DNA of 64,000 nucleotides from Deltaproteobacteria bacterium (lineage in GTDB: Bacteria; Myxococcota_A; UBA9160; JAJDAL01), in the NCBI GenBank assembly GCA_029261875.1, contig JAJDAL010000045.1, positions 1 through 64,000 of the forward strand, in the 5' to 3' direction. The notes under the pieces were generated by a model. That model was not told the origin of the DNA. It saw only the letters and a list, made by a program, of their open reading frames with translations, and made no database searches. The position numbers and the translations under genes were made by a program. Positions 16,869 through 25,809 of the stretch are shown here, piece after piece; the stretch's first letter is position 1; each line of letters starts with the position of its first letter.

Positions 16869-17756
16869 GTGCCCACCGTGGAACGCCTCCTCCTCCTCTG
16901 CCTCGGGTTCACCCTTCTCGCTCCGACCGCAGCGATGGGCTGCGGCGTGACATGTCTCGCGGATTTTCGCGAGCGCACTGGAATCCGCAGTCCAATCCCG
17001 ATTCCGATCCGCGACGGAGTCTTGTGGACCCGTCCCGCTACGGGCAATTCGGAATCGCGCTTCGCGCAGCCGCGTGGGTGGGGGACTGCGGCATTGGGCG
17101 CGGCCGCGCTCGCTTCGCGCTACTGGACCGATGGTCCCGACGAGCCCGCGTGGGAGGGGGGAACGCTGTTCGACGACGATGTGCGGGACAGTCTGCGCGC
17201 GCGCTCCGAGAGCGGACGGGACCGGGCGGCCGACGTCAGCGATTTCCTCGAAGGCGTGCTCTGGACCTACCTGGTGGTCGACACCGCGTTGATTTCCGAC
17301 TGGGAGCTGCAGAAGCAGGTCTGGCTCATCAATCTCGACGCGACGTTTCTCAACTTCATGACGACGGACGTGGCGAAGTTTTCCGCCGGCCGGCGACGTC
17401 CCCACGGTGGGAACAATCGGAGTTTTTGGAGCGGACACGCTTCGAACGCGGCTACGGCGGCGGGGCTTTCCTGCGCACACCACTTGAAGGCACAACGCTA
17501 CGGCGAGCCTTGGGCCGACGGTTTGGCGTGTGCGGGCGTGGCCGCGCTGGCGGCGGCGACGGGCGTGCTGCGGGTGGTTGGCGACCGCCACTATGTGACG
17601 GACGTCATCGCAGGATGGGGCGCCGGTTTTTTGGCGGGTTACCTGTTGCCGTCGGTTTGGCACTACGCGGAGACTCGGCCGAACGCGTCCACGGGACGCT
17701 TCCTTCCGATCGTGGGGCGCCGGGAATTCGGCGTGCGCTACGTGGCAAACTTCTAG
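16869..17756 (+). CDS. Exported PAP2-family acid phosphatase
   Basis: 295 residues with an N-terminal signal peptide ('LLLLCLGFTLLAPTAAMG'). The PAP2 phosphatase/haloperoxidase triad is present: KFSAGRRRP (motif 1), SGH within 'FWSGHASNAAT' (motif 2, usually PSGH) and 'RVVGDRHYVTD' (motif 3, catalytic His and Asp). The family dephosphorylates lipid phosphates or undecaprenyl pyrophosphate on the periplasmic side. The start is GTG at 16869 or 16878; the second gives a cleaner signal peptide and an 8-nt spacing from GAGG. It is followed 42 nt later by the sulfatase-like lipoprotein gene. Its leader is unusually rich in hairpins. Confidence 0.85.
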   Translation: MPTVERLLLLCLGFTLLAPTAAMGCGVTCLADFRERTGIRSPIPIPIRDGVLWTRPATGNSESRFAQPRGWGTAALGAAALASRYWTDGPDEPAWEGGTLFDDDVRDSLRARSESGRDRAADVSDFLEGVLWTYLVVDTALISDWELQKQVWLINLDATFLNFMTTDVAKFSAGRRRPHGGNNRSFWSGHASNAATAAGLSCAHHLKAQRYGEPWADGLACAGVAALAAATGVLRVVGDRHYVTDVIAGWGAGFLAGYLLPSVWHYAETRPNASTGRFLPIVGRREFGVRYVANF

Positions 17757-17798
17757 TTCGGTCGCCGGCAGGTTGACCCAGTCCGCTAGGGTACCGAC

Positions 17799-19367
17799 GT
17801 GGTCGTTCGCAAGCGGGTGAATCCGCGGTACCTCTTCGGGATTGGGATCGGTTTGCTCCTGCAGGCGTGCAGCGCGCAAGCGCCGAGCCAACCCAACATC
17901 GTGTTGATCACGATCGATACCTTACGCGCGGATCGTCTGGGCGCCTACGGCTACGCGGGGGCCCGGACTCCGCACCTCGATGCCCTGGCGGCCCGCGGAC
18001 GTCGCTTCGACCAGGCCACCACGCCGCTTCCGCGCACGACGCCGGCACTCGCCAGTCTCTTGACGGGACTCGAGCCCCGCAGCCACGGTTCGCGCGAAGT
18101 GGGCTATCGCATCCGATCGGGAACCCTCTTGTCCGAACGCTTCGCCCGGCACGGCTATGCGACGGTCGGTCTGACCTGCAACGGGGCGGCGGGAACCAAG
18201 CAGGGTTTTGCGCGCGGCTTCGATCATTTCGTGGACGCCTACGCGCGCGGGGTCGAGCACGCCGAAGGGGCGACGGAACTCGCGCTGGCGCAAGTCGAAC
18301 GCGTCCCCGACGACGCTCCGCTGTTTCTCTGGGTTCACTATCAGGACCCCCATTCCCCCTATTGGCCGGCGGAGCCATGGCGGGCGGGTCGAGATACCCA
18401 GGCTTGCCGGCTCCTCAACCTGTGGGCTTGGGACGATCCCGCGCGTTGGGGGCAGGTCTACGCGAATTACGACGACAAGGCGCGGCGGGCCTGGAAATCC
18501 TGTAGCGATCTCTACGATGCGGACATCGCCAACACGGACCACTACGTCGGTGAACTCTTCGCGGGATTGAAAAGCCGGGGACGCATGGAGAACACCTGGT
18601 TGATCCTGACCGCCGATCACGGTGAGAATCTGGGCGAAGAGGGATTGTTCTATCAACACGGCCCGAGTCTCCACGACGCGAGCTTGCGGATTCCGTTGAT
18701 CATCGCCGGTCCCGACGTGGCGAGTGGGGTGGACCCGGATCCCATTACGCTGGTCGATTTGGCACCGACGATCCTGGGTCTCGCTGCGCTCGACGCCGAA
18801 GAGGAACTCGAAGGCATCGATCAATCGAGGCGCGTACGGGGCGAAGCGGCAGGCGATTCAACGCGCATCGCCTTTTCCGAGAGTGGCAACGCGCTGATGA
18901 TTCGAAATCACCCGTATCTCCACAGCGGGTGGGACGGAGAGCGCTCTTGTCTGAACGGAACGCGCTTCTCCCTGTGTGGCGAGCCCGGGAAGGTCGCCGG
19001 GTTGTTCGAGCCGGGTGTCGATCCTGAACTCGGGAACGATGTCAGCGAGGACTTTCCCAACGCGCTCGCGGTTCTTCGGGGAGCGCGCGAACGTTGGCCC
19101 GTCGGTCATGTGCGATCCCGCAGCGCGCGCACTCCCCGCTTCAAGCTGGTCGATACGCCGCGCATCGAAGGGGGCTACGAGCGAAAACTCGTCGACCTCC
19201 GCGCGGACCGCGACGAAGCCGCCGATGTCCGCGATCGACACCCGGACGTGGTGCGACGCCTGGGGGAGGCACTCGATAGCTGGACGGCGAAACGCGCGGA
19301 GGCCGCTTCGCCGCCCGTCGACCCCGGCGTGCTCGAGGGGCTCCGCGCCCTGGGCTACATCGAATAG
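17799..19367 (+). CDS. Sulfatase/alkaline-phosphatase superfamily lipoprotein with Thr at the formylglycine position
   Basis: 522 residues. Residues 1-24 are a lipoprotein signal (Leu-Gln-Ala-Cys24). The sulfatase fold starts with 'NIVLITIDTLRADRLGAYGY' (metal ligands Asp-Thr) and has 'LTADHGENLGE' (Asp-His ligands) and 'YQDPHSPY'. In the C-x-P-S-R signature, however, the residues before LLTG read T80-T-P-A-L, so the Cys/Ser that becomes formylglycine is a Thr and the Arg is Leu. A conventional sulfatase mechanism is therefore unlikely. A Thr nucleophile, as in phosphodiesterases or phosphotransferases of the superfamily, is more plausible. It is anchored in the envelope and may share a transcript with the PAP2 gene. 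Confidence 0.82.
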   Translation: MVVRKRVNPRYLFGIGIGLLLQACSAQAPSQPNIVLITIDTLRADRLGAYGYAGARTPHLDALAARGRRFDQATTPLPRTTPALASLLTGLEPRSHGSREVGYRIRSGTLLSERFARHGYATVGLTCNGAAGTKQGFARGFDHFVDAYARGVEHAEGATELALAQVERVPDDAPLFLWVHYQDPHSPYWPAEPWRAGRDTQACRLLNLWAWDDPARWGQVYANYDDKARRAWKSCSDLYDADIANTDHYVGELFAGLKSRGRMENTWLILTADHGENLGEEGLFYQHGPSLHDASLRIPLIIAGPDVASGVDPDPITLVDLAPTILGLAALDAEEELEGIDQSRRVRGEAAGDSTRIAFSESGNALMIRNHPYLHSGWDGERSCLNGTRFSLCGEPGKVAGLFEPGVDPELGNDVSEDFPNALAVLRGARERWPVGHVRSRSARTPRFKLVDTPRIEGGYERKLVDLRADRDEAADVRDRHPDVVRRLGEALDSWTAKRAEAASPPVDPGVLEGLRALGYIE

Positions 19368-19416
19368 GCGCGCCGCCGGCCTGTCCCAATGGGTTGCGAC
19401 GCGATCGCCCCGGCGT

Positions 19417-20397
19417 TCAATTCCACGCCAGGTTGCGACGCGTCGTCCAATAGGTTTCACGCGTTTCGCGATCGTCTTCCAACTGCCGGTAAAGGTCTTC
19501 GTCGCAATCGACCTCGAGGGCGCGAAGGTTCTGCTCGAGTTGGCTCGGCGTCGCTGCTCCGGACAGCACCACATCACACCAGGGCTGCGCCAATACGACG
19601 GCGAGGGCGATCGCGTCGATGCCGGTCTCGCGTTCCCGGGCGACCTTCCAGAGGGTTCCGCCTTCGAGGCTCGGATTGCGTTGTGTCAGGCGTCCGTTGG
19701 CTACGCCTTCTTTTACGATGACGCCCATTCCCGCGCGCTTGGCTTCGGCGAGGGCTTCGCCGGCGGACGGTTCCAATAGGTTCCAGGTCGATTGGACGCA
19801 GGAGAAAAGCGGTTCCGCTTCGATCTCGATCGCGAGGGCGCGCCGGATCACGTCGCTTTGATCCGGTCCGCTGGTCGTCAATCCGATCGACAGCCCGTCG
19901 TCGCGGAGTTCCGCCAAGGCGTTGCAGACTTCGGCGTTCTCGAGCACGCCACTTTCGAGGGTCGCCGAATGAATCTGGTACAAGCCCAGATACGGACCGA
20001 GCAACGCCTCGCTTTCCTTCCACTGGCGCTTGAAGTTCGCCAGGGAATGTTCTTTCACTTCGTGCACCGCGGCGTCCACGCGCCAATCCGCCGTGTAGGT
20101 GTAGCCCCACTTGGACCCGATACTGATCTCTCCAGGCACGAGATTCTTGTGGGAGAGCCAGCTCGACAAGAAGGCTTCCGCCCCGCCGTAGGATCGCGCG
20201 GTGTCGATGTAACGGATGCCGGCTTGGCGGGCGGCGTCCAGCACCTGGTGGGTGCGGTGTTCCAGGGCCGCGGGCTCGCAACGCTCGAGGTCCTGTCCGT
20301 GTCCCAGGTTTACGTAGCCCGGCCGCCCGAGGGCGGCGAGTCCGAGGCCCATGCGCGAAACGCGCGGGCCGCCGATTCCAAGCCTCTTCAGCTGCAT
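19417..20397 (-). CDS. Aldo/keto reductase
   Basis: 326 residues, typical for a cytoplasmic AKR barrel. 'GIRYIDTARSYGGAE' carries the catalytic Asp and Tyr, 'ISIGSKWGY' the Lys and 'YQIHSAT' the His. 'LEPSAGEALAEAKRAG' and 'GVIVKEGVANGRL' belong to the NADPH-binding C-terminal third. It would reduce aldehydes or ketones with NADPH. ATG 20397 gives an N-terminus beginning 'MQLKRLGIGGPRVSRMGLG', normal for the family; the same frame stays open far upstream only because of antisense bias. It is divergent from aldehyde dehydrogenase across 87 nt, which may hold both promoters. Confidence 0.88.
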   Translation of the reverse strand: MQLKRLGIGGPRVSRMGLGLAALGRPGYVNLGHGQDLERCEPAALEHRTHQVLDAARQAGIRYIDTARSYGGAEAFLSSWLSHKNLVPGEISIGSKWGYTYTADWRVDAAVHEVKEHSLANFKRQWKESEALLGPYLGLYQIHSATLESGVLENAEVCNALAELRDDGLSIGLTTSGPDQSDVIRRALAIEIEAEPLFSCVQSTWNLLEPSAGEALAEAKRAGMGVIVKEGVANGRLTQRNPSLEGGTLWKVARERETGIDAIALAVVLAQPWCDVVLSGAATPSQLEQNLRALEVDCDEDLYRQLEDDRETRETYWTTRRNLAWN

Positions 20398-20484
20398 GGC
20401 GTTCGGATGACCGTCACCGGTCTTCCCTCCGGACGGGTCTCGGGAGATAATGGCACGAACCGAGAACCAGGAGGAAACCCATCC

Positions 20485-21990
20485 ATGTCCGCCGCCATCG
20501 CACCCCCCATCGAGTCCGTCCAGGCTTTTCTGGCCGAGAAACATCAACTGTTGATCGGCGGCCGATGGGTTCCCGCCGCGGCGGGGGAGACCTTCGAGGT
20601 CGAGAACCCGGCGCGGGAAAGCGTCATCGCCCACGTGGCCCGCGGTCGCGCGGTGGATATCGATCGCGCCGTCGAAGCGGCTCGCCGCGCCTTCGACGCG
20701 GGGCCCTGGCGCCAGGTCACCCCCAGCGAACGCGGGAAATTGATCTGGAAGCTCGCGGACCTGATGGAGGAGCACACGGAAGATCTCGCGCAGCTCGAAT
20801 GCCTCGACAACGGCAAACCCCTGGCGGTGGCGCGCGCGGCGGATGTCGCGTTGGCGATCGATCACTTCCGCTACTACGCGGGTTGGGCGACGAAGATCGA
20901 AGGCGAAACCATCCCCGTGAGCGTGCCCTACACGGAGACGCGCTTTCTCGACTTCACCCTGCGCGAGCCCGTGGGCGTGGTGGGGCAGATCATTCCCTGG
21001 AATTTCCCGTTGCTGATGGCGGCCTGGAAACTGGGTGCGGCCCTGGCGTGCGGAAATTGCGTGGTGGTGAAACCGGCGGAACAAACGCCGCTCAGCGCAT
21101 TGTTGATCGGTCAACTCGCCTGCGAGGCGGGCTTCCCGGACGGTGTGATCAATATCGTGACGGGCTACGGCGATGCGGGCGCGGCCTTGGCGGCCCACGA
21201 CCATGTGGACAAGGTGGCGTTCACGGGCAGCACGGAAGTCGGGCACGAGATCGTGAAGGCTTCCGCGGGGAACCTGAAGCGTGTCAGTCTCGAACTCGGC
21301 GGGAAGTCGCCCGCCATCGTGTTCGACGACGCGGATCTCGAATTGGCGGCCGAAGGCGTCGCGGGCGCGATCTTCTTCAACCACGGTCAGTGTTGTTGTG
21401 CCGGATCCCGCCTGTTTGCGGGGCCGAAGATTCGCGAGGAGTTGATCGAACGCGTATCCGCCATCGCGCAAAACACCGTCCTCGGGGATGGCTTCGATCC
21501 GAATACGGAGATGGGTCCCCTGGTGTCGCGAGAGCAATACGACCGCGTTTGCAACTACATCGGCTCCGGAGAAGAAGAAGGAGCGCAGATTCAGGCGGGT
21601 GGCAAAGCGCGGCCCGAGGGGCTCGATCGGGGCTATTTCGTGCGCCCCACGGTGTTTACGGACGTGAATCCCGACATGCGGATCCTCCGCGAGGAGATCT
21701 TCGGACCCGTGGTGGCGGTGCAGCCCTTCGAGGAAGTCGAGGAGGCGATCGCGCGCGGCAACGACACGGAATTCGGACTCGCGGCAAGCGTTTGGACGCG
21801 CGACATCGGAAAAGCCCACAAGGTCGCCCAGGGCTTGCGCGCCGGTACGGTCTGGATCAATTGCCACAATGTGTTCGATGCGGCCGCTCCCTTTGGGGGC
21901 TACAAGAAGAGCGGTTACGGTCGCGAGATGGGGCGTCACGCCCTCGAGCTCTACACACAGGTCAAGAACGTCATCGTCAACCTCGGTTGA
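20485..21990 (+). CDS. NAD(P)-dependent aldehyde dehydrogenase
   Basis: 501 residues, the usual length of class ALDH1/2 enzymes. Cofactor-binding '[20 protein letters not shown]'-like block (here Gly-Ala-Ala), '[11 protein letters not shown]', catalytic Glu in '[12 protein letters not shown]', catalytic Cys in '[12 protein letters not shown]' and the C-terminal '[15 protein letters not shown]' are all present. It oxidises aldehydes to carboxylates. ATG 20485 is preceded by AGGAGG with 7 nt spacing. The SnoaL-like gene begins 16 nt downstream, so the two are likely one operon, and the divergent aldo/keto reductase suggests a shared role in aldehyde handling. Confidence 0.92.
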   Translation: [501 protein letters not shown]

Positions 21991-22006
21991 TGAGTCCGGA
22001 GGAATC

Positions 22007-22483
22007 GTGGGTCGCTTCAGTCGCGCCGAATTGGAAGCCGCGTTTCAGAACTACATCGAGGTCAACGACAAGGCGTCTGCGACGGGGGATTGGAACGCCT
22101 GGGCGAACAAATTCACCGAAGACGTCCACTACGTCGAGCACGCCTACGGAGAGTTTCGCGGTCGCGAAGTCGTGCGGGATTGGATCGCCGAGGTCATGGC
22201 CCCGTTCCCCCATATGGACTTCCCCATGGATTGGTGGATCGTCGATGAAGAGCGGGGCTGGGTGGTGTTCCAATGTCAGAACCGCCTGCTTCATCCGAAA
22301 AATCCCGCGGGCCCACCGTTCCAATTTCCCACCTGGACTTTGCTCAAGTACGCGGGAGATAACCTCTGGTCCTACGAAGAGGACAACTACAATCCCAGCG
22401 AAGCGAGCGAAGTCATCAAGGCTTGGCTCGCCGCAGGCGGCCAGCTCGTGCAACGCGAAACGCGCAAGATGACCAAGGCGTGA
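22007..22483 (+). CDS. SnoaL/NTF2-like polyketide-cyclase-fold protein
   Basis: 158 residues. An N-terminal helix with 'NYIEVNDKASATGDWNAWANKF', 'DVHYVEHAYGEFRGREVVRDW' and a curved-sheet half with aromatic-rich strands ('MDFPMDWWIVDEERGWVVF') fit the NTF2-like fold shared by SnoaL cyclases, ketosteroid isomerases and dehydratases. The His in 'HYVEHAYG' could be catalytic. No function can be assigned with certainty. GTG 22007 is fixed by a perfect GGAGGA 4-9 nt upstream (21998-22003). It lies directly behind aldehyde dehydrogenase and converges with the AsmA-like gene. Confidence 0.75.
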   Translation: MGRFSRAELEAAFQNYIEVNDKASATGDWNAWANKFTEDVHYVEHAYGEFRGREVVRDWIAEVMAPFPHMDFPMDWWIVDEERGWVVFQCQNRLLHPKNPAGPPFQFPTWTLLKYAGDNLWSYEEDNYNPSEASEVIKAWLAAGGQLVQRETRKMTKA

Positions 22484-22498
22484 GCCCCGCGGGCTTAC
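22480..22498. terminator. Possible bidirectional hairpin between convergent genes
   Basis: GTGAGCCC and GGGCTTAC pair (eight pairs, one G-U) around a CGC loop. The stem contains the stop codons of both convergent genes (22481-22483 and 22495-22497). There is no U-tract, so termination efficiency is uncertain. Confidence 0.35.
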
Positions 22499-23310
22499 TC
22501 GCTATCGCCTTGCAGTAGGTTTCCGAGCCCGCGAATCGCGCGGCCCGCTCCCTCGCCCAGCCGGCGTTCCGCTTCATCGGCGAGCCGGTTCGTGGCCGTG
22601 CCGGGAAGATCGATGGCAATCCGCTGGAGGCCTCCGAGGCCCGACCGCAGATCTCCGGAAATGGCCGCCGGGAGGCCACTTTTCCGCGAAATGGCCGTCA
22701 GAACGGCCTGGGTCACGACGCCCGAAATTTCCTGCAATGTGGCGCCGCCGGTGGATTCGGATCCGACGTTGCGCAAACGGATTTCCGGAATGAGGACTTC
22801 GAGTTCGCTCTGTTTTCCCAGTTCCGGCAGGAACTGAATGATTCCCGTTACGTTCGCAATCGAGATCTCCTCGATCACGAACTTCTTTCGCGCATCCGCG
22901 CTCTCGCTACCCGGCGTGTCGCCGGAATCCAGATGTTCGAAAATCGCGCCGTAGTTGGTCGCCTTGCCTCTACGCTCCAGGCGAACGTCGATGCCATCCA
23001 GCGCCAGTCGGGGCACGACCACCGTATCGCTGCGCAGAGACTCGAGGGAAACGTCGACGCCGCCGGACTCCAAGAACAGGAAGTCCGACGCGAAGGGCGA
23101 AGGGTTGGCGACCCGTAAGCCGCCCAGTCGGATCTGGCCCGAAAGCAGGCCGATGCGAACCGATCGGACCGTCGTATCCACACCGAGCGCCGCGCTTGCG
23201 CCGCGTTCGATGGCCAGCTCCGCAAGCGTGTTGATGTAGAACCAGACGCCGCCGAGCGCGAGAACGACCAGCAACAGGAGTGCCAGCAGCGCGCGCATAG
23301 CGAGCTTCAT
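22495..23310 (-). CDS. AsmA-like membrane-anchored envelope protein
   Basis: 271 residues. One N-terminal membrane helix ('ALLALLLLVVLALGGVWFYINTL') is followed by the AsmA-type start: a conserved 'ERGASAALGVDTTVRSVRIGLLSGQIRLGG' strand pattern and 'VANPSPFASDFLFL'. The rest is beta-rich with no catalytic motif. AsmA-like proteins span or line the periplasm and are linked to lipid transport and outer-membrane assembly. It lies 30 nt downstream of the BON-domain lipoprotein gene with GGGAGGAG just before the ATG, so both are likely expressed together as envelope proteins. The length is short for the AsmA family. Confidence 0.7.
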   Translation of the reverse strand: MKLAMRALLALLLLVVLALGGVWFYINTLAELAIERGASAALGVDTTVRSVRIGLLSGQIRLGGLRVANPSPFASDFLFLESGGVDVSLESLRSDTVVVPRLALDGIDVRLERRGKATNYGAIFEHLDSGDTPGSESADARKKFVIEEISIANVTGIIQFLPELGKQSELEVLIPEIRLRNVGSESTGGATLQEISGVVTQAVLTAISRKSGLPAAISGDLRSGLGGLQRIAIDLPGTATNRLADEAERRLGEGAGRAIRGLGNLLQGDSE

Positions 23311-23340
23311 CTCCTCCCCCTTCGAAGTGTCGGCGTTGCG

Positions 23341-23862
23341 CTATTGGGTCGGCGGCGGCGTTGCGACGGCCGGGGTGTCGACGGCGATGGAACTCTCGAC
23401 GCCGATCACTCCGGGGGCGTCCCCCGCGATGTCGACGGCGCGTTGCTGAAGTTCGGCGTCGGGAACGCGACCGCGAAGGTATACGACGCCATCTTCCACC
23501 TGGGCCGCAATGGCGAATTTTTCGAGATCTTCGTCTTCGAGAAGAGCTCGCTGAATGATTCGAAACAAAACCGTGTCGGTGGCGCGGGCGTCGATCGAGG
23601 TTTCGATTTTTCCGAGCTCGATCTCGGCCTGGCGCAGTTCTCGCTTGGCGACCTGCAACTCTTCGTCGGCGGCTTCGGCCTGGGCTTCGCGTTCCTCCAC
23701 CACGGCGCGCGCGTCGGAAACGGCCTGGCTCGCCGCGACGAGGGATTTCTGGGCGGCTTCGAGTTGGGCCTGGTCGTCGTCGGAGCCGCAGCCCGCCAGG
23801 GACAGGACGGCCACGAGGCCGGAAAGAGCGATCAAACGGTTCGGGTATTGAAAACAGCGCAT
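23341..23862 (-). CDS. BON-domain lipoprotein with coiled-coil
   Basis: 173 residues. A lipoprotein signal ends Leu-Ala-Gly-Cys25. Residues about 30-95 are a charged Ala/Glu-rich coiled-coil ('VVEEREAQAEAADEELQVAKRELR' pattern). The C-terminal third is a BON domain: 'DTVLFRIIQRALLED' and 'VEDGVVYLRGRVPDAELQQ' with the conserved Gly. BON domains bind phospholipid membranes, as in OsmY and DolP. ATG 23862 is chosen because GGAGG lies 5 nt upstream; a TTG four codons earlier is in frame but has no SD. It leads the two-gene unit with the AsmA-like protein. Confidence 0.8.
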   Translation of the reverse strand: MRCFQYPNRLIALSGLVAVLSLAGCGSDDDQAQLEAAQKSLVAASQAVSDARAVVEEREAQAEAADEELQVAKRELRQAEIELGKIETSIDARATDTVLFRIIQRALLEDEDLEKFAIAAQVEDGVVYLRGRVPDAELQQRAVDIAGDAPGVIGVESSIAVDTPAVATPPPTQ

Positions 23863-23964
23863 GGGGCCCTCCAATTGGGAAACAGAGCATATCGCGAATG
23901 GGTGTGAAGCAGCTACTGGGACGGATCGCCGCTGCAGGGGAGTGTTTCGGCCGCTCTCGCGCCG

Positions 23965-25089
23965 CTAATGGACGGGCAGAAGCTCCGCCGTAGCTCCGAT
24001 TTTCTTGCGCTTGCGGTTGATGTCCCGCAGCTCGAGCATGGCTTCGTTGGCGACGTCTTCGCCAAGGGCGATTTCGCCCTCCTTGGCGAGCTCCGCGACG
24101 TCGACCCAGCCCGCGTATCGGTGGCTCGTGCGTTCGGTGATGATTCCCGCGTGCAGCAGGGTCTTGACCAACACGCGGAACGCATTGGTGCTGCGGCGCA
24201 TGGCCTGGCGACGAATGTCGTCGGTGAACGACTCGCGAATTGCGCCGGACACCCAATCGGGATCGAGGCCGAATTTCGGATAGATGGCGCGTTTCTGCTC
24301 GGCGTTGATGAGATTCATCAGCAGGTTCTCGAAGCATTCCGCCGCCCAGTTCTCGACGCGCTCGTGCTCTTCCTCGCTGAGTTTCGGCACCGTGAGTTTG
24401 GCCCAGATGCGTCCGAAGCGATGGTGAAAGGATTCGTCGGTCATGACGAGTTGAACCGTACGTCGCAGCAACGGATCTTGGGTCTTCGAATGGATGGTCG
24501 CGAAGGCCCCCATGGCGAAACCCTCGATCAGCATCTGCATGCCGATCAGCTTCTTGTAGACCTCGGGGGCGAGGATGATTTCGTTCATGAGGTTCTGAAG
24601 CGTCGAGCCCACCGGCATTGGCGTACCCCAGCGCGCGCCAATGTATTGCGAGAACGCATTGACGTGGCGGGCTTCCTCGCGGGTCTGATTGGCGGCGTAT
24701 TCCTGGGGGCCGGGATCGAGCAGGACCTGACACAGGCTCGCGGATAGCGACATGGCGCCCTGCTCGCCGTGGAGAATCTGCGAGATGCTGAAGCGCGTGA
24801 CTTCGTTCCCCAGGGCGATTTGTTGACCTTCGTCGAGTTTGTCCACGATGGCGGAATTGAGTTCCACGCTGAAGTCCCGCGGCATGATGAGTTCTTCGGT
24901 CATGTCGAAAGGCTGTTGGAAATCGATGTAAACCGGGTCGTTGGGGTCCCAGAAGTGATCCACCGTGGCGGAGATGATTTCGTCGAAGGCGTCGCCGCGG
25001 CGTCCGTAGCGCTCGACTTCCACCATCGCGTCGAAATCGTCGCGGTCGACGGTGTCGTAGATGGGATCGCGGGTGATGTGATTCGCCAA
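23965..25089 (-). CDS. Ferritin-like di-iron carboxylate protein
   Basis: 374 residues, mainly helical. Metal-binding patterns of the ferritin-like di-iron group are visible: 'EVTRFSISQILHGEQGA', 'EEARHVNAFS' (Glu-x-x-His), 'IEGFAMGAF' and 'DESFHHRFG' (Glu-x-x-His). This arrangement is shared with AurF-type N-oxygenases and other di-iron oxidases, so an O2-dependent oxidation is likely; the substrate is unknown. The start is TTG at 25087-25089, set by an AGGAGA that overlaps the stop of the upstream TetR gene. That overlap implies the two are translated from one message and that the TetR protein may control the oxidase. Confidence 0.75.
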   Translation of the reverse strand: MANHITRDPIYDTVDRDDFDAMVEVERYGRRGDAFDEIISATVDHFWDPNDPVYIDFQQPFDMTEELIMPRDFSVELNSAIVDKLDEGQQIALGNEVTRFSISQILHGEQGAMSLSASLCQVLLDPGPQEYAANQTREEARHVNAFSQYIGARWGTPMPVGSTLQNLMNEIILAPEVYKKLIGMQMLIEGFAMGAFATIHSKTQDPLLRRTVQLVMTDESFHHRFGRIWAKLTVPKLSEEEHERVENWAAECFENLLMNLINAEQKRAIYPKFGLDPDWVSGAIRESFTDDIRRQAMRRSTNAFRVLVKTLLHAGIITERTSHRYAGWVDVAELAKEGEIALGEDVANEAMLELRDINRKRKKIGATAELLPVH

Positions 25090-25100
25090 GGGGTTGTCTC

Positions 25101-25745
25101 CTAGAGGCTGTCGGGTTCGCGCGTGGAGCGCGAGACCGGGTGGAGTCGGACCAGGGTTTCGATGACGGCTTCGCGCGGAGCGCGCTCGGGATCTTCGCTC
25201 CACCACGCCACGACCCGCGCCCACATGATCGTGAGCGCACGCGCCGCCACAGCGGGATGCCAGTCCGGGTCCGCATGGCCGGCCGCCATGCGTTTGCGAA
25301 GCCCGGCCTCGACGCTCGGAACCAATTCGTCGAGCACGTCTTCTTCGATGTTCGCGGCCTGGTGATCCCGCCCGAAGATGACCTGAACCAGGTTGCGATT
25401 CTCCTCGGCGAAGTCCAGCAGGACGGCGACCCGGGCGCGAATGGCCGCCTGGGGGCTTTCGGAGGATTGGGCCGCGGTGTGGCGCAAACGCGCGCGCAGC
25501 TCCGCCAGGGCATCGAACACGATGGCGCGAAACAGTTCGTGCTTGTCCCGGAAATGCAGGTAGAAGGTGCCCGCGGCCACGCCCGCGCCGCGCGCGATCT
25601 GAACCGTCGTGGTGCGGTGCAGTCCGCGCTGGGCGAACAACGCCGTTCCTGCCGCGACCAGGCGTCGTCGGGTTTCCGCCCGGCTGCGCTCCGGGGCGCG
25701 CAGGGGAGGGCTGACGAGAGATTCAGCAACTGAACTTTGTTTCAC
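25101..25745 (-). CDS. TetR-family transcriptional regulator
   Basis: 214 residues. The N-terminal DNA-binding domain reads 'RLVAAGTALFAQRGLHRTTTVQIARGAGVAAGTFYLHFRDKHELF' in pieces, the standard TetR HTH with the 'GTFYLHF' recognition-helix end at about residues 56-62. The C-terminal helical ligand domain is unlike anything I can name. It probably represses its own operon, with the ferritin-like gene starting 11 nt after its stop, and responds to a hydrophobic ligand. GTG 25745 is the likely start. The 64 nt between its start and the wax-ester synthase gene at 25810 lie on the promoter side but show no palindrome I trust. Confidence 0.9.
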   Translation of the reverse strand: MKQSSVAESLVSPPLRAPERSRAETRRRLVAAGTALFAQRGLHRTTTVQIARGAGVAAGTFYLHFRDKHELFRAIVFDALAELRARLRHTAAQSSESPQAAIRARVAVLLDFAEENRNLVQVIFGRDHQAANIEEDVLDELVPSVEAGLRKRMAAGHADPDWHPAVAARALTIMWARVVAWWSEDPERAPREAVIETLVRLHPVSRSTREPDSL

Positions 25746-25809
25746 TTCGAAAGCCTACGAGATCGCGCGAATCGACGCCAGGCCAAAAAAAACGAACGAG
25801 GTCGATGGG

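Noticed and set aside
20440..20484. Sigma-54 promoter before aldehyde dehydrogenase (a TGGCACG is present)
   Set aside because: The -12 GC is missing at the required spacing.
19417..21939. Minus-strand frame of 840 codons
   Set aside because: Only its last 326 codons are the aldo/keto reductase. The rest is antisense to aldehyde dehydrogenase and has no homology pattern.
22970..25729. Minus-strand frame of 919 codons
   Set aside because: It runs out of frame through the TetR, ferritin-like, BON and AsmA-like genes on the same strand. Its translation is Arg/Pro/Ser-rich with no recognisable domain.
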